Shown here: piece after piece, positions 1-8,056 of the stretch
How positions within the stretch are numbered: the first letter of the stretch is position 1
Layout: the number at the start of each line of letters is the position of its first letter
Source of the DNA: Promethearchaeota archaeon
GTDB lineage: Archaea; Asgardarchaeota; Lokiarchaeia; Sigyniarchaeales; SOKP01
Assembly: GCA_019058245.1 (NCBI GenBank)
Contig: JAHPZJ010000010.1
Span: 62,001-126,000 of the forward strand
Direction of reading: 5' to 3'
Length of the DNA stretch: 64,000 nucleotides
Made by a program: the position numbers and the translations under genes
The notes under the pieces: model-generated
What the model was told of the DNA's origin: nothing
What the model saw: only the letters and a program-made list of their open reading frames with translations
The model's database searches: none

Positions 1-1
1 T

Positions 2-139
2 TCTATGGAAGGTATAAGTGCATCAACAGAACAACAGACTGCTTCAATGCAAGAAATTACTTCTACGGCGCATAAATTAGAAAACTTAGCAGAAGAACTA
101 AAAGAAAAATTAACTAAAATATCTATAAAATTATCTTAA
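2..139 (+). CDS. C-terminal end of methyl-accepting chemotaxis protein (partial)
   Basis: An open frame enters from the left edge and stops at 137-139, giving 45 residues. It contains the pattern S-x-E-G-I-S-A-S-T-E-Q-Q-T-A-S-M-Q-E-I, typical of the signalling-domain end of methyl-accepting chemotaxis proteins, followed by a short coiled-coil tail rich in Leu, Glu and Lys. In the family this region forms the long antiparallel four-helix bundle that contacts CheA/CheW. The sensor and membrane parts lie outside the window, so the ligand cannot be guessed. An archaellum/chemotaxis link is inferred only. Confidence 0.75.
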   Translation, partial: SMEGISASTEQQTASMQEITSTAHKLENLAEELKEKLTKISIKLS

Positions 140-433
140 TTTGATTTTTTAAATCAAATATTAATAAAATATCTCTTTTTTTTATTTTTAGGATAAATTT
201 CCAATTTGTATCAATGTCTCATAAAATCTCGTAAATATTGTTGATTTTATTATTTCTTATAGTTATTATTCAGGAATCCTATTCTGAAAATAATCTATTA
301 GGCTTTTTCACTTCTTTCCTTATATAAAAATATTTTAATTAGATATTTTTTGAGAAAATTAAATTTCTCAGATAAACCTTTTTTAAAAATTTAAAATTAT
401 GAAAAAAAAAGGATATTAATATACTATTATACT
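140..433. other. AT-rich intergenic stretch
   Basis: About 290 bases separate the chemoreceptor end from the 3' end of the convergent methyltransferase gene. It is T-rich just after the chemoreceptor stop, which would suit archaeal oligo-T termination. I see no gene or convincing repeat. Confidence 0.5.
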
Positions 434-1477
434 TTATTTTCTGAATTTGAATATTTTAAGTGGAGTACAGAATTTGAGTTTAGAAAAACCTACCTGTTTT
501 GCTTGTTTTATAAATTCCTCCTTGGTAAAAAATCCTTGAACACCATCTATAGTATGCAACATTATATTTAAATAAGAATTTGCTCGGGGAAATAGTAAAT
601 TTGAACCAAAATAAATACCTCCAGTTTTTAAACACCGAAAAATTTCATCTAAAGACAATTTCAACTTTGACCAGTGTAATACATTTGCAGTATAAATATA
701 ATCAAAATAATTATCGGGGTATGGTATCTGGGTAGTTGTTCCCGTTTTAAATTCAGGATGGTAAGGTTTAAGATCTATATAAGCATCCTCTGATAATTCT
801 AAATATTTTTTTACGCTATAATAAAACTCATTGCTTGCAATATTCATAAAATCTTCATTGATATCAACACCTATTAATTTAAAATCATTTATTGGTTTGA
901 AATTATGTTTCTTCATCACTCGAGCCCAGAAATCAGCTGTGCTAGTTCCACTTCCACAACCTAAATCTAAAAATTTTCCAGGATATTTTATAAAATCAGG
1001 AGCATATGATATTGTTGTATGTCGCATATATCCATACACTTTTTGAGCTAAAGCATCATCTAAAGTAAATAGATTAGATCCAGAGGATACATCAAAGAAT
1101 TTATTAGATAATCGATCAAATACAGCATTTGCCATGTTTTCCGAAAATTGACAAAGTGATTTATCAAATCCTTCTGGAGGTATTACTTCAATATCTAGGG
1201 TTTTATTTAATAAGAATCCAGTACTGGTTTTTTCAATTGTATTATCACTTAAAAGGGTTTCTAATAAAAGAGAAAGAAATTTATCATCAATTACATTAAA
1301 TTCTTCTTTAATTTCTGAGAATGTATGTGGTTGCTGAAGAAAGCTAAGAAAATTGTCCTTTAACCCTAAAACAACAAGATTCCGATAAAATTCACTCATT
1401 GAATCTGAAAATTTCACATATTTACTTAATTTAATTACATTTTTCCATGCTTTAATACGATTAACCAAAATTGTCAT
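434..1477 (-). CDS. SAM-dependent methyltransferase with N-terminal winged-helix-like domain
   Basis: This 347-residue protein has a class I methyltransferase fold. Motif I reads LDLGCGSGTST (around residues 170-180), followed by an acidic strand end (GVDIN) and a motif IV-like DYIYTANVLHW. The first ~100 residues look helical with a winged-helix pattern (two Leu-rich helices, then a TGFLLN wing), as in O-methyltransferases and some regulators that dimerise through this part. The substrate is unknown. It lies upstream of no obvious partner; the next gene on the same strand is an unknown protein about 75 bases upstream, so the two may be co-transcribed. Confidence 0.8.
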   Translation of the reverse strand: MTILVNRIKAWKNVIKLSKYVKFSDSMSEFYRNLVVLGLKDNFLSFLQQPHTFSEIKEEFNVIDDKFLSLLLETLLSDNTIEKTSTGFLLNKTLDIEVIPPEGFDKSLCQFSENMANAVFDRLSNKFFDVSSGSNLFTLDDALAQKVYGYMRHTTISYAPDFIKYPGKFLDLGCGSGTSTADFWARVMKKHNFKPINDFKLIGVDINEDFMNIASNEFYYSVKKYLELSEDAYIDLKPYHPEFKTGTTTQIPYPDNYFDYIYTANVLHWSKLKLSLDEIFRCLKTGGIYFGSNLLFPRANSYLNIMLHTIDGVQGFFTKEEFIKQAKQVGFSKLKFCTPLKIFKFRK

Positions 1478-1553
1478 TATAAACTATACCTTTCAATTCA
1501 AATTTTTTAAGAGTTTTTTCATTTAATTAATTATAATTCAAACAATTCTACGT

Positions 1554-2255
1554 TTACTTGCATACATTTCTTCTATTTAAAAAATCGATTACTTTAATAA
1601 GTTTATTAAGTGAGTCAGTACTCTCAGTTGTTTTCAAAAATTCGATAGTATTAAGATTTGTATTAAAGTAAGAAACTAAATAATCTTTATCAATAGAAAA
1701 CATTGAACTTACTCTGTCAATCATTTGAGGTATTACGTCTTTAAATTTAATCTCTAACTTCGAATAAAGTAAATCATCAAAAATTAGCCGATCTACTAAA
1801 GTGCCATCTAAATTGTCTATATTTGAGTGATCAAAAAATTCTGGTATTAATAAAATTCTAGGGCTTTTAGCGATTAATTGATTATCAGATTTAATTTTAT
1901 TATTCATGTTAGTAATCACGGAGTTCATCCATGGAATTTTGAAACCATCATTTAAATTAATACATATAAGATTATCACCAGAACTCCAGATATGATAAAT
2001 TTCGTCTAGCAATGAAATTTTAAAGTATTCAGGCTTTTTAGAATATTCTTTTAGGGTTTCTTGTACTTTATTATGAAGTAGAGTTGTTAATTCTAATATA
2101 TCAATCAGAGAGGGTGCTACAAGTTCGAATATCCACTTATTAGTTGTACTAAAGATCAGAAAGATATTAAAGAGGGGATGAGATTCTAATGGTTTTTTAT
2201 CTTCCCTTTTTATTTTATAAAAATTCTTATCAATTATTAAATTTCGATTTATCAT
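1554..2255 (-). CDS. hypothetical protein
   Basis: I do not recognise this 233-residue protein. It has no membrane segment, no Cys motif and no obvious nucleotide-binding loop. The centre is hydrophobic with a mixed alpha/beta pattern, and the C-terminus is helical and Asn/Leu/Lys-rich. Codon use resembles its neighbours. It precedes the methyltransferase gene on the same strand, and its upstream region holds the ~42-base repeats at 2394-2500, which may therefore belong to its promoter region. Confidence 0.6.
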   Translation of the reverse strand: MINRNLIIDKNFYKIKREDKKPLESHPLFNIFLIFSTTNKWIFELVAPSLIDILELTTLLHNKVQETLKEYSKKPEYFKISLLDEIYHIWSSGDNLICINLNDGFKIPWMNSVITNMNNKIKSDNQLIAKSPRILLIPEFFDHSNIDNLDGTLVDRLIFDDLLYSKLEIKFKDVIPQMIDRVSSMFSIDKDYLVSYFNTNLNTIEFLKTTESTDSLNKLIKVIDFLNRRNVCK

Positions 2256-2601
2256 AATATCTAACCATTTTTTTGTATATCTTTATATTTATAAAAACCA
2301 TTTGTGGTAAATTATCTGCTATTTGGATCTCAAAATGCTCTAATGGTACAAATTACTAAATGTTGATGTATAAAAATAATCTTCATATTTATATTTTTGT
2401 GACAAAAATGTAAAATAACTCAAAAATATAACTGGTTTTTGTCAAAATTGTAAAATTGTTCAAAAAAAAAAATCAGTTTTTGTCCCAAATATATTTGGGG
2501 ATAAAAAGGCGACAATATATATTATCAGAAAGCTTCCACTAATTAATTTAGAAAAAATAAAAGATTTTAAAAATTTGAATTTTCTATGCCATTAAAACTT
2601 C
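2256..2601. other. gene-free stretch with short tandem repeats
   Basis: This 346-base gap lies between the 3' end of the arsenite transporter gene and the 5' end of the unknown gene on the same strand. It holds no gene that I can see. Its middle contains three degenerate ~42-base repeat units and a 16-base perfect palindrome, listed separately. Confidence 0.6.
2394..2500. repeat. three degenerate ~42-base tandem units plus palindrome
   Basis: Units begin with TTTTTGT at 2394, 2436 and about 2477, giving spacings of 42 and 41 bases. The first two share a (G)TCAAAA-TGTAAAAT-TCAAAAA core. The third is replaced after TTTTTGTCCC by the perfect 16-base palindrome CCCAAATATATTTGGG at 2484-2499. It may be a multi-site operator or a terminator hairpin for the transporter transcript. 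There are too few units, and no spacers, for CRISPR. Confidence 0.5.
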
Positions 2602-3666
2602 TTAAGTCTTCCAAAATCCTTTTTTCCTCAAATAACGCCCTAAATACACAATCGAAAGCATGACTGGTACTTCCCAGAAGAGCCCCATTGTTGTACCTAA
2701 AGCCGCAATTGAACCAATTCCGTATATAGCAATAGCAGTAGCAATAGCAATTTCAAAATGACTTGAAGAACCAATTATTACTGTAATAATTGCTTCCCTA
2801 TATTTCAATTTAAATATTTTTGTTACAAGAATGTTATATCCAACAACAATAACAAATCCAAGTAATAACGGAATCGACACTAAAAGTAAAAGATCTGGAT
2901 TATTTATTAAAACCTCACCATTCATAGAAAATAGAACTACCAATGTTGTAAGTAGAGCAACTATAGATATTTTTCCAACTATTGGTCTATATCTATTGTT
3001 AAACCAATCCTCACCCTTCGAAGATATGAGAATTCTTTTACTAATAACCCCGAATAGAAGTGGAAGTCCAATGAAAATTAAAATTGAAACCAATAATAAA
3101 ACCCAATCAACAGGTATATTTTGAATTCCAGTTAGTAATGTCACCATAGGGGCATAGCCAAATATTATAGTAATAGTATTAAGACTTGTATTCACTACAT
3201 TCTGTTCTTGATTCCCCCTTGCCATCCATCCCCATACTAAAACCATCGCTGTACAAGGACTTGAGCTTAATAAAATAATTGCAACTATTAATTGTTCATA
3301 CCCTGGTACAAATATACGAGCCATGAGTAAACCAACAAATGGAGCAATTAACCAATTTGAAATAATTGTTAAAATTATTGGTTTAGGATTTTTACCTAAT
3401 TTTTTTAATTCAGAGACTTGTAGGTTCAGCATTGCTGGATACATCATTAGGAATAAGCAGATGCCAATTGGTAATGATATTTGCCCTATACTTAAAGCAT
3501 TTATAGCTTGACTTATTCCAGGAATAACCTGAGATAATATAATCCCAAAAAAGATACATATTGCAACCCAGAGGGTAAGATATTTTTCAAAAAATCCAAG
3601 TTCTTTAGAATCTGTTTCCTTTTTTATAGATATTTCCTCTGTTTCTGAAATACTCATTTTTAACAT
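2602..3666 (-). CDS. acr3: arsenite efflux permease, ACR3 family
   Basis: The 354-residue protein has about ten hydrophobic segments after a polar N-terminus, the size and layout of ACR3 arsenite/H+ antiporters (bile acid:Na+ symporter superfamily). The family-diagnostic SSSPCTAMVLVWG sequence carries the conserved transport Cys (C138). A later GSSSHFEIAIATAIA segment matches the second discontinuous helix of the family. It would export As(III), or possibly Sb(III), across the cell membrane. It diverges from an ArsR-type repressor gene at 3863, the classical arrangement for arsenic-responsive control. A start three codons downstream (3657) is also possible. Confidence 0.93.
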   Translation of the reverse strand: MLKMSISETEEISIKKETDSKELGFFEKYLTLWVAICIFFGIILSQVIPGISQAINALSIGQISLPIGICLFLMMYPAMLNLQVSELKKLGKNPKPIILTIISNWLIAPFVGLLMARIFVPGYEQLIVAIILLSSSPCTAMVLVWGWMARGNQEQNVVNTSLNTITIIFGYAPMVTLLTGIQNIPVDWVLLLVSILIFIGLPLLFGVISKRILISSKGEDWFNNRYRPIVGKISIVALLTTLVVLFSMNGEVLINNPDLLLLVSIPLLLGFVIVVGYNILVTKIFKLKYREAIITVIIGSSSHFEIAIATAIAIYGIGSIAALGTTMGLFWEVPVMLSIVYLGRYLRKKGFWKT

Positions 3667-3785
3667 CCAAATTTTTCATGCTATTTTTAAAATTCAAATT
3701 TAATATATTAATTTTAATTTATGATATTTGAACTATTTATGAAATGGATCAAATAAAAATATTTGGATTTAAAGAAATTAGGAAA

Positions 3786-3801
3786 ATATTTATATAAATA
3801 T
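3786..3801. promoter_or_regulatory. palindromic TATA region between acr3 and arsR
   Basis: ATATTTATATAAATAT is a perfect 16-base palindrome in the divergent acr3/arsR spacer, about 60 bases before the arsR start. It overlaps a plausible TATA box, and a second TATA-like element (TATATATAAAA) lies just downstream. ArsR repressors bind AT-rich dyads over promoters, so this is a candidate operator. AT richness makes chance palindromes common, so confidence is modest. Confidence 0.4.
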
Positions 3802-3862
3802 ATGTGTATTATATATAAAAGCATGATAAATTGTAAATATTTAAATAAAGATCCAAGTATAG

Positions 3863-4303
3863 GTGAATAAGATCAATAGAAAACGTACTAATGAGATAGT
3901 AAATTCCCTTGAAAGCTGTATTGATTTGCAGACAATTGATGTCAATACTTATTTTAAAGATTTACAAGAATTAGGGAATAAATTAGAATATAATAATAAA
4001 TTTAAGCATTTAGTAGATTTTTGTGATACGTTTGGAAATAAAGAGCGTTTAAAAATAGTTATGATATTAAGAAATGATGACCATTGCGTTTGTGAATTAG
4101 AAGCAATCTTAGATAAATCACAACCATCAATATCTCATCATCTTCGGATTCTTGAGAGTACTGGACTTATAAGAAGTTTTAAAAAAGGAAAATTTACGCA
4201 TTATGAATTAGTAAGAGAAAAATTAACGGAATATATTAGGTTATTTTCTGAGATATTTGATTTAGGTTTTATAAAAGAATCTTATTCTATCCTAAAAAAA
4301 TGA
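3863..4303 (+). CDS. arsR: ArsR family metalloregulator
   Basis: A 146-residue winged-helix protein starting with GTG. Residues ~50-125 match ArsR/SmtB repressors: the DTFGNKERLKIV first helix, then CVCELEAILDKSQPSISHHLRILESTGLI covering the metal-site helix and recognition helix. The C-V-C pair at the start of the sensing helix is the As(III)-binding motif of ArsR. The wing is followed by a short dimerisation helix. In the family, arsenite releases the repressor from its dyad. The divergent ACR3 gene makes that gene the obvious target. Confidence 0.92.
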   Translation: MNKINRKRTNEIVNSLESCIDLQTIDVNTYFKDLQELGNKLEYNNKFKHLVDFCDTFGNKERLKIVMILRNDDHCVCELEAILDKSQPSISHHLRILESTGLIRSFKKGKFTHYELVREKLTEYIRLFSEIFDLGFIKESYSILKK

Positions 4304-4404
4304 ATTAAAACAGACTTGTCATATAATAAATCATAAATGTAAAAAAGTATAATCAGCAAATTCAATTGAGGATTTAAATTTAAAAAAATTCACTTTTCAA
4401 CATT

Positions 4405-5466
4405 TTAAATCGATATTTTCTCCATTTTTACTTTCTGAATAACTTCATAAGTTCTATGTAATAATTCATATCCGACTTCAGGGGGGGTCCAACCTGACAA
4501 TCCACAATCAGGACCAATAAACTTTAACCTGTCTCCGTAATGATTAAGAGCAGTAAGTAAATTTTTTCGTATTTTTTCCTTTGGATCGATTAAATTCATT
4601 GTACCTTCAAAAGTTTTTATTTCCTCATAGGTTTTTCCTGAATCTAGTATTTCAGCGATAATACTATCAATATTTGTCCGTACAATTCCAACTCGAATAT
4701 ATTTATCGTTTTTTTCTAAATCTTTCTTAGGAAGCTTATTATTTGGATCAGAGGCATATTCACATGTAAGTACATCAATATTTTTTGATTTCATGCAAAT
4801 ATTGGCTTGAAGTAAGCTATGAAGGTGAATTTGAACAGTAGCATTGATGTTTTCTAAAGTTTTATCAAAAATAGTTACAATCTCATCGTCAGAAGTGTTA
4901 ATTAGGTCAATATATCCAAAAGAGGGTTCATCAATGGATATAACAGGTGTCATTATATATTTAGTGTTGTATAGAGAATTTTTAAGAAACGAATTGATTG
5001 ATTTGGCAATATTTAATGCAATATCTAAATAAACTGTAAAACTATGTTTTTTCACATATAATTCAATAGGACCAGTAACACATAATTTTATGTTTAAGGG
5101 TGTACTGGTTCTTTCGTAATACTCTTTAGCATACTTTTTAATTACAAACATTTCTGGTATAATTGCTTTACTTGAGTCAATTAAATCGGGTTGAGTTTCA
5201 TATTCAGAAATAGGTTTTAAAAATTGATTATACATATCCATAAGTTGTGGGTAATTTATGATTTCTACTCCCGCGTTAAGCTTTTGCTGAAAGGATTGCA
5301 AAATAGGATGTTGAAAATAATTTATAATTCCTCTATTTTCGAAAATGTTTTCATTTCTAGTTAAACTATTATAGGCAATCCAATAGAATTTATTGAAGAC
5401 TTCTCTTTCGATATATTCTGGTAAAGGAAAACTTCCTACATCATCATATTGTGGAAAATCTTTCAC
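4405..5466 (-). CDS. MetE-core methionine synthase-like protein
   Basis: The 353 residues match only the C-terminal catalytic half of cobalamin-independent methionine synthase, a UROD/MetE-type barrel. Visible family features are DDVGSFPLP at the N-terminus, the ISIDEPSFG strand, a QIHLHS segment, TCEYAS and GPDCGLSGW. In MetE the zinc is held by His-x-Cys, Glu and a late Cys. Here the His-x-Cys pair reads His-Leu-His, while the late Cys in PDCG is kept. Short MetE-core proteins of archaea transfer methyl groups from a corrinoid or other donor to homocysteine. The nearby corrinoid adenosyltransferase fits a B12 link, but donor and acceptor are inferred. Confidence 0.8.
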   Translation of the reverse strand: MKDFPQYDDVGSFPLPEYIEREVFNKFYWIAYNSLTRNENIFENRGIINYFQHPILQSFQQKLNAGVEIINYPQLMDMYNQFLKPISEYETQPDLIDSSKAIIPEMFVIKKYAKEYYERTSTPLNIKLCVTGPIELYVKKHSFTVYLDIALNIAKSINSFLKNSLYNTKYIMTPVISIDEPSFGYIDLINTSDDEIVTIFDKTLENINATVQIHLHSLLQANICMKSKNIDVLTCEYASDPNNKLPKKDLEKNDKYIRVGIVRTNIDSIIAEILDSGKTYEEIKTFEGTMNLIDPKEKIRKNLLTALNHYGDRLKFIGPDCGLSGWTPPEVGYELLHRTYEVIQKVKMEKISI

Positions 5467-5719
5467 TTGATATGCCTCTGATATTTATTAGCTCTTATTA
5501 CAGAATTTATTTCAAAAATTGAATAAATTAATTTAACCAAAATTATAATAATTATTACTTTTTTCATTGATATCTTTTATTTTATTCATATAATATATAT
5601 ACACCCAAATTTGCTCTTTTTTAACTAAAATAATCAAATCTAACTTAATTGATATTAACTCTTATATGTGCTTATGTTTGAATAAATAACTATATCTCTA
5701 AATATAGTAAAATGGTTTT

Positions 5720-6334
5720 TTAATAGTCAATACCTTTTCGTGCTATTATGCCCTTATTATATGGATGATTAATGGAATTGAAACTTATAACATAGTCAGC
5801 AACATCTCTCAATTTTTTATAAAACATCATTCCTGTAAAAATCAATTCTACATTGTTAGGTTTATTTTTGATTAAATTAATTAAATCATTCAATTCAATC
5901 AAGTGCATTGAGACAGCAGTAACTACTTCATCTAAAGCAACTAAATCATATTTTCCTGAATTGACTGTGTCAATAGCGAACTTAAATCCTTTTCTTATAG
6001 ATTCAATTTCTTTTGTGTTTTTATGCATATTTCCAGTTAAAAATGATCCAGTTCCAAATTGTCTAATTTCAATAAATCGTTTAAGAAAGTGAATTTCACC
6101 CATAAAAAATCCATGCTTTTTATCTTCTTTTACATGTCGCTTTAGAAATTGAATTAAAATGGGATTTAAATTATGCCCCAGTGCTCTAATTATCAATCCA
6201 ATTAGTGTAGTAGTTTTACCCTTTCCATCTCCACAATAATAATGCGTTAATCCTATTTTTAAATGAGATCTATTTGAAAACATTGATTTATAATTTCTTT
6301 TACTAATGGGGTTTTTTTCTATTTCCATAATCAT
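5720..6334 (-). CDS. cobA: corrinoid adenosyltransferase (CobA/BtuR type)
   Basis: This 204-residue P-loop protein adenosylates cob(I)alamin or cobinamide using ATP. The loop GDGKGKTTT (residues 35-43) after HYYC is the signature of the CobA/CobO/BtuR family. Further matches are LGHNLNPILIQFLK, the acidic DLVALDEVV strand (Walker B-like) and ELIFTGM near the end. The length is normal for the family. The C-terminus replaces the usual KH-Y-GI-A-GI ending with NHPYNKGIIARKGIDY, close to consensus. It sits just downstream of a Cys-rich small gene and ThyX on the same strand. Confidence 0.9.
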   Translation of the reverse strand: MIMEIEKNPISKRNYKSMFSNRSHLKIGLTHYYCGDGKGKTTTLIGLIIRALGHNLNPILIQFLKRHVKEDKKHGFFMGEIHFLKRFIEIRQFGTGSFLTGNMHKNTKEIESIRKGFKFAIDTVNSGKYDLVALDEVVTAVSMHLIELNDLINLIKNKPNNVELIFTGMMFYKKLRDVADYVISFNSINHPYNKGIIARKGIDY

Positions 6335-6352
6335 TATTTTTTTATTTTTAAT

Positions 6353-6655
6353 TCAAATAAAAGCGAAAATTCTACCAGGACAAATATATTTTCCTTTATT
6401 ATTGATATAATCCGACTTTCTTAACTTATAACACTCACAGCAATAAAACTCAATACAATCATTCTGCCATAGATTAATCATATATTCAATTTTGTCTTCA
6501 TTATGCTGAGAACAATAATCCCAGAAATCTAATTTTTTTTGACAATCCCAGCATACTCTTAATTTAATAGAATTTATGGATAAATTATATTTTTTAAAAT
6601 AATCCAATACGGATTTTCTTGGAATATAAATATTTTTTATTAGTTCAATATTCAT
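6353..6655 (-). CDS. small Cys-rich protein, possible zinc-binding
   Basis: I cannot name this 100-residue protein. It holds eight Cys, including a CWDC pair near residue 35, a single Cys-x-x-His (CSQH), a CCEC cluster near residue 72 and a final Cys, which suggests one or two zinc sites. The surrounding sequence is hydrophilic and Lys/Tyr-rich. It lies 18 bases upstream of the corrinoid adenosyltransferase and 25 bases downstream of ThyX, so all three are probably one transcript. A nucleic-acid or metal role is possible but not shown. Confidence 0.6.
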   Translation of the reverse strand: MNIELIKNIYIPRKSVLDYFKKYNLSINSIKLRVCWDCQKKLDFWDYCSQHNEDKIEYMINLWQNDCIEFYCCECYKLRKSDYINNKGKYICPGRIFAFI

Positions 6656-6680
6656 AATTTAAGTTTTTATGATAATTTGT

Positions 6681-7304
6681 TTATAGATTTTTCATTTTAA
6701 CAATTTGATTTATTTCATCAATTTCCATATCCTGAAAAACAATAGGAACTTCTTTTTTAAGAATCTCAAGAATTTTAATAGTCAAATTACGTATTTCCCA
6801 TTGGGCTGATTTTTCACCCCTTAGTTTAATGATATGTCTTAATTCACGAAAGTTAGCTGTCATTATTATTTCACTTTCTATTGCATTTGGTAATATATAA
6901 CGTGCATCCTCCTTTTTTATTCCTAATTTTCGTAAACACATGTACTTCTTCTGAATCTCAAATATAAGATCTAAAAATATTTTGTGTGTTGTATAATTAC
7001 TTCTAATATCACTGGGTTCAATAAAATTAAAATTCTCTTGATTTACATATCTCTGGGATTCTTGAGTAAAAGAACAAAGTCGATGTCGCACTAATTGGTG
7101 TGTTAATGCCCGAGATACACCTGAAATTTTAAAAGATGCTGTTGCATGCTCTAATACAGACTCATGACCTCGTTTTATAAGCATTTTAATAAAAGGTTTA
7201 TAACTTCTATCTGTTTGCTTCTCAAAAGATTGATATGAAGTTCTTGCTGCATTTTCAATATGTCTTTCGGCATTTGGTGTAATGGAAAGTAGTTCAATTT
7301 TCAT
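6681..7304 (-). CDS. thyX: flavin-dependent thymidylate synthase ThyX
   Basis: The 207-residue protein carries the defining ThyX motif RHRxxSxxxxSQRY as RHRLCSFTQESQRY at residues 73-86. The HESVLEHATASFKI segment before it and an FRELRHIIKLRGEKSAQWEIR segment after it contribute flavin and dUMP contacts in the family. It makes dTMP from dUMP with methylene-tetrahydrofolate (or an archaeal pterin) and FAD/NADPH. It is the second gene of a short minus-strand run, behind the 98-residue protein. A ThyA-family protein also occurs at 23013-24017. Confidence 0.95.
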   Translation of the reverse strand: MKIELLSITPNAERHIENAARTSYQSFEKQTDRSYKPFIKMLIKRGHESVLEHATASFKISGVSRALTHQLVRHRLCSFTQESQRYVNQENFNFIEPSDIRSNYTTHKIFLDLIFEIQKKYMCLRKLGIKKEDARYILPNAIESEIIMTANFRELRHIIKLRGEKSAQWEIRNLTIKILEILKKEVPIVFQDMEIDEINQIVKMKNL

Positions 7305-7349
7305 TTTAAAGTCATCTCTAATTGTTCCATTAAATAATTTTCATACTTT

Positions 7350-7646
7350 TTAATTATTAATATATTCTGTAGACAAATATTCATCCAATTCTTTTTTTAG
7401 GTAATTCAATTTTAGAGTAAATTCTCTCAGTTTAAGATTTTCACCACTCAAAAATAGATTTTTGAATTTTTGGGTATATTGACTTACATTTTTTATAATC
7501 TCTATTATTTCTAATTGTTTATTAAATGGACGTTGAAGTTTTTCAAAAATAAGTTCATTAAAGAATAAATTAACGTTTTTAAATTCAATATTTTCACAGA
7601 TTTCAAAGAAATGGGCTAGGATTTGAGTTATCTTATCTCCTTTCAA
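7350..7646 (-). CDS. hypothetical small protein
   Basis: A 98-residue, mostly helical and charged protein with no recognised motif. It is Leu/Lys/Asn-rich and has a single Cys. It lies about 45 bases upstream of ThyX on the same strand and probably leads that transcript. The ATG is preceded by a purine-rich GGAG-like stretch. No function can be offered. Confidence 0.55.
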   Translation of the reverse strand: MKGDKITQILAHFFEICENIEFKNVNLFFNELIFEKLQRPFNKQLEIIEIIKNVSQYTQKFKNLFLSGENLKLREFTLKLNYLKKELDEYLSTEYINN

Positions 7647-8056
7647 TTTAAACTCACATTATTCTATTTTAAAATGTTATATATTTATAGGATAAGTTTC
7701 CTATAAAATTTAATTATTTGCAAAATTCATCTAAAATTATTTTTAAATCAAGTTCAGACTGAAGATATCTAAGAATTATCAAAATTAATAATAATTTTTT
7801 GTTTAGAAAAACCATGTCATTAACTTATTATTTTTAGTAGTCAAATTATTTTTGATGTTATTCTCCCAAAATAAAATTATATAAATTTTAGGGTTTATGT
7901 CGGAGACCTAATTCTCGCTAACTATGATTACCGCTAAATATTTATATGTGTTAATTTATGTAAATTTTGTTTAAGCAATTTTTTAACAAAACTTTATATA
8001 CTTCAAAATCATTCCAAAGCGATTTTTAATAAAAGAAAATTTATGGAAGATCATCA
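7647..8056. other. divergent intergenic region upstream of the SMC operon
   Basis: This ~410-base gap separates the ThyX transcript from the SMC operon. It holds promoters for both directions. A patch at about 7897-7945 is richer in G and C than its surroundings and contains a weak 4-bp GAGA/TCTC hairpin, too little to call an RNA. No open frame of interest was seen. Confidence 0.5.
7993..8000 (+). promoter_or_regulatory. TATA box of the SMC operon
   Basis: TTTATATA lies 57 bases before the ATG at 8057. Archaeal transcription starts about 25 bases after the box, which predicts a leader of roughly 30 bases. No other start lies between it and the first gene of the operon. Confidence 0.5.

Noticed and set aside
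831..1046. 71-codon plus-strand frame opposite the methyltransferase
   Set aside because: It is a shadow with no motif and no start signal, while the opposite strand has a clear methyltransferase.
2394..2500. CRISPR array
   Set aside because: There are only three degenerate units, with no constant repeat plus variable spacer pattern, and no cas genes.
7897..7945. Small RNA in the slightly GC-rich patch upstream of the SMC operon
   Set aside because: Only a 4-bp stem can be formed and no flanking box was seen.
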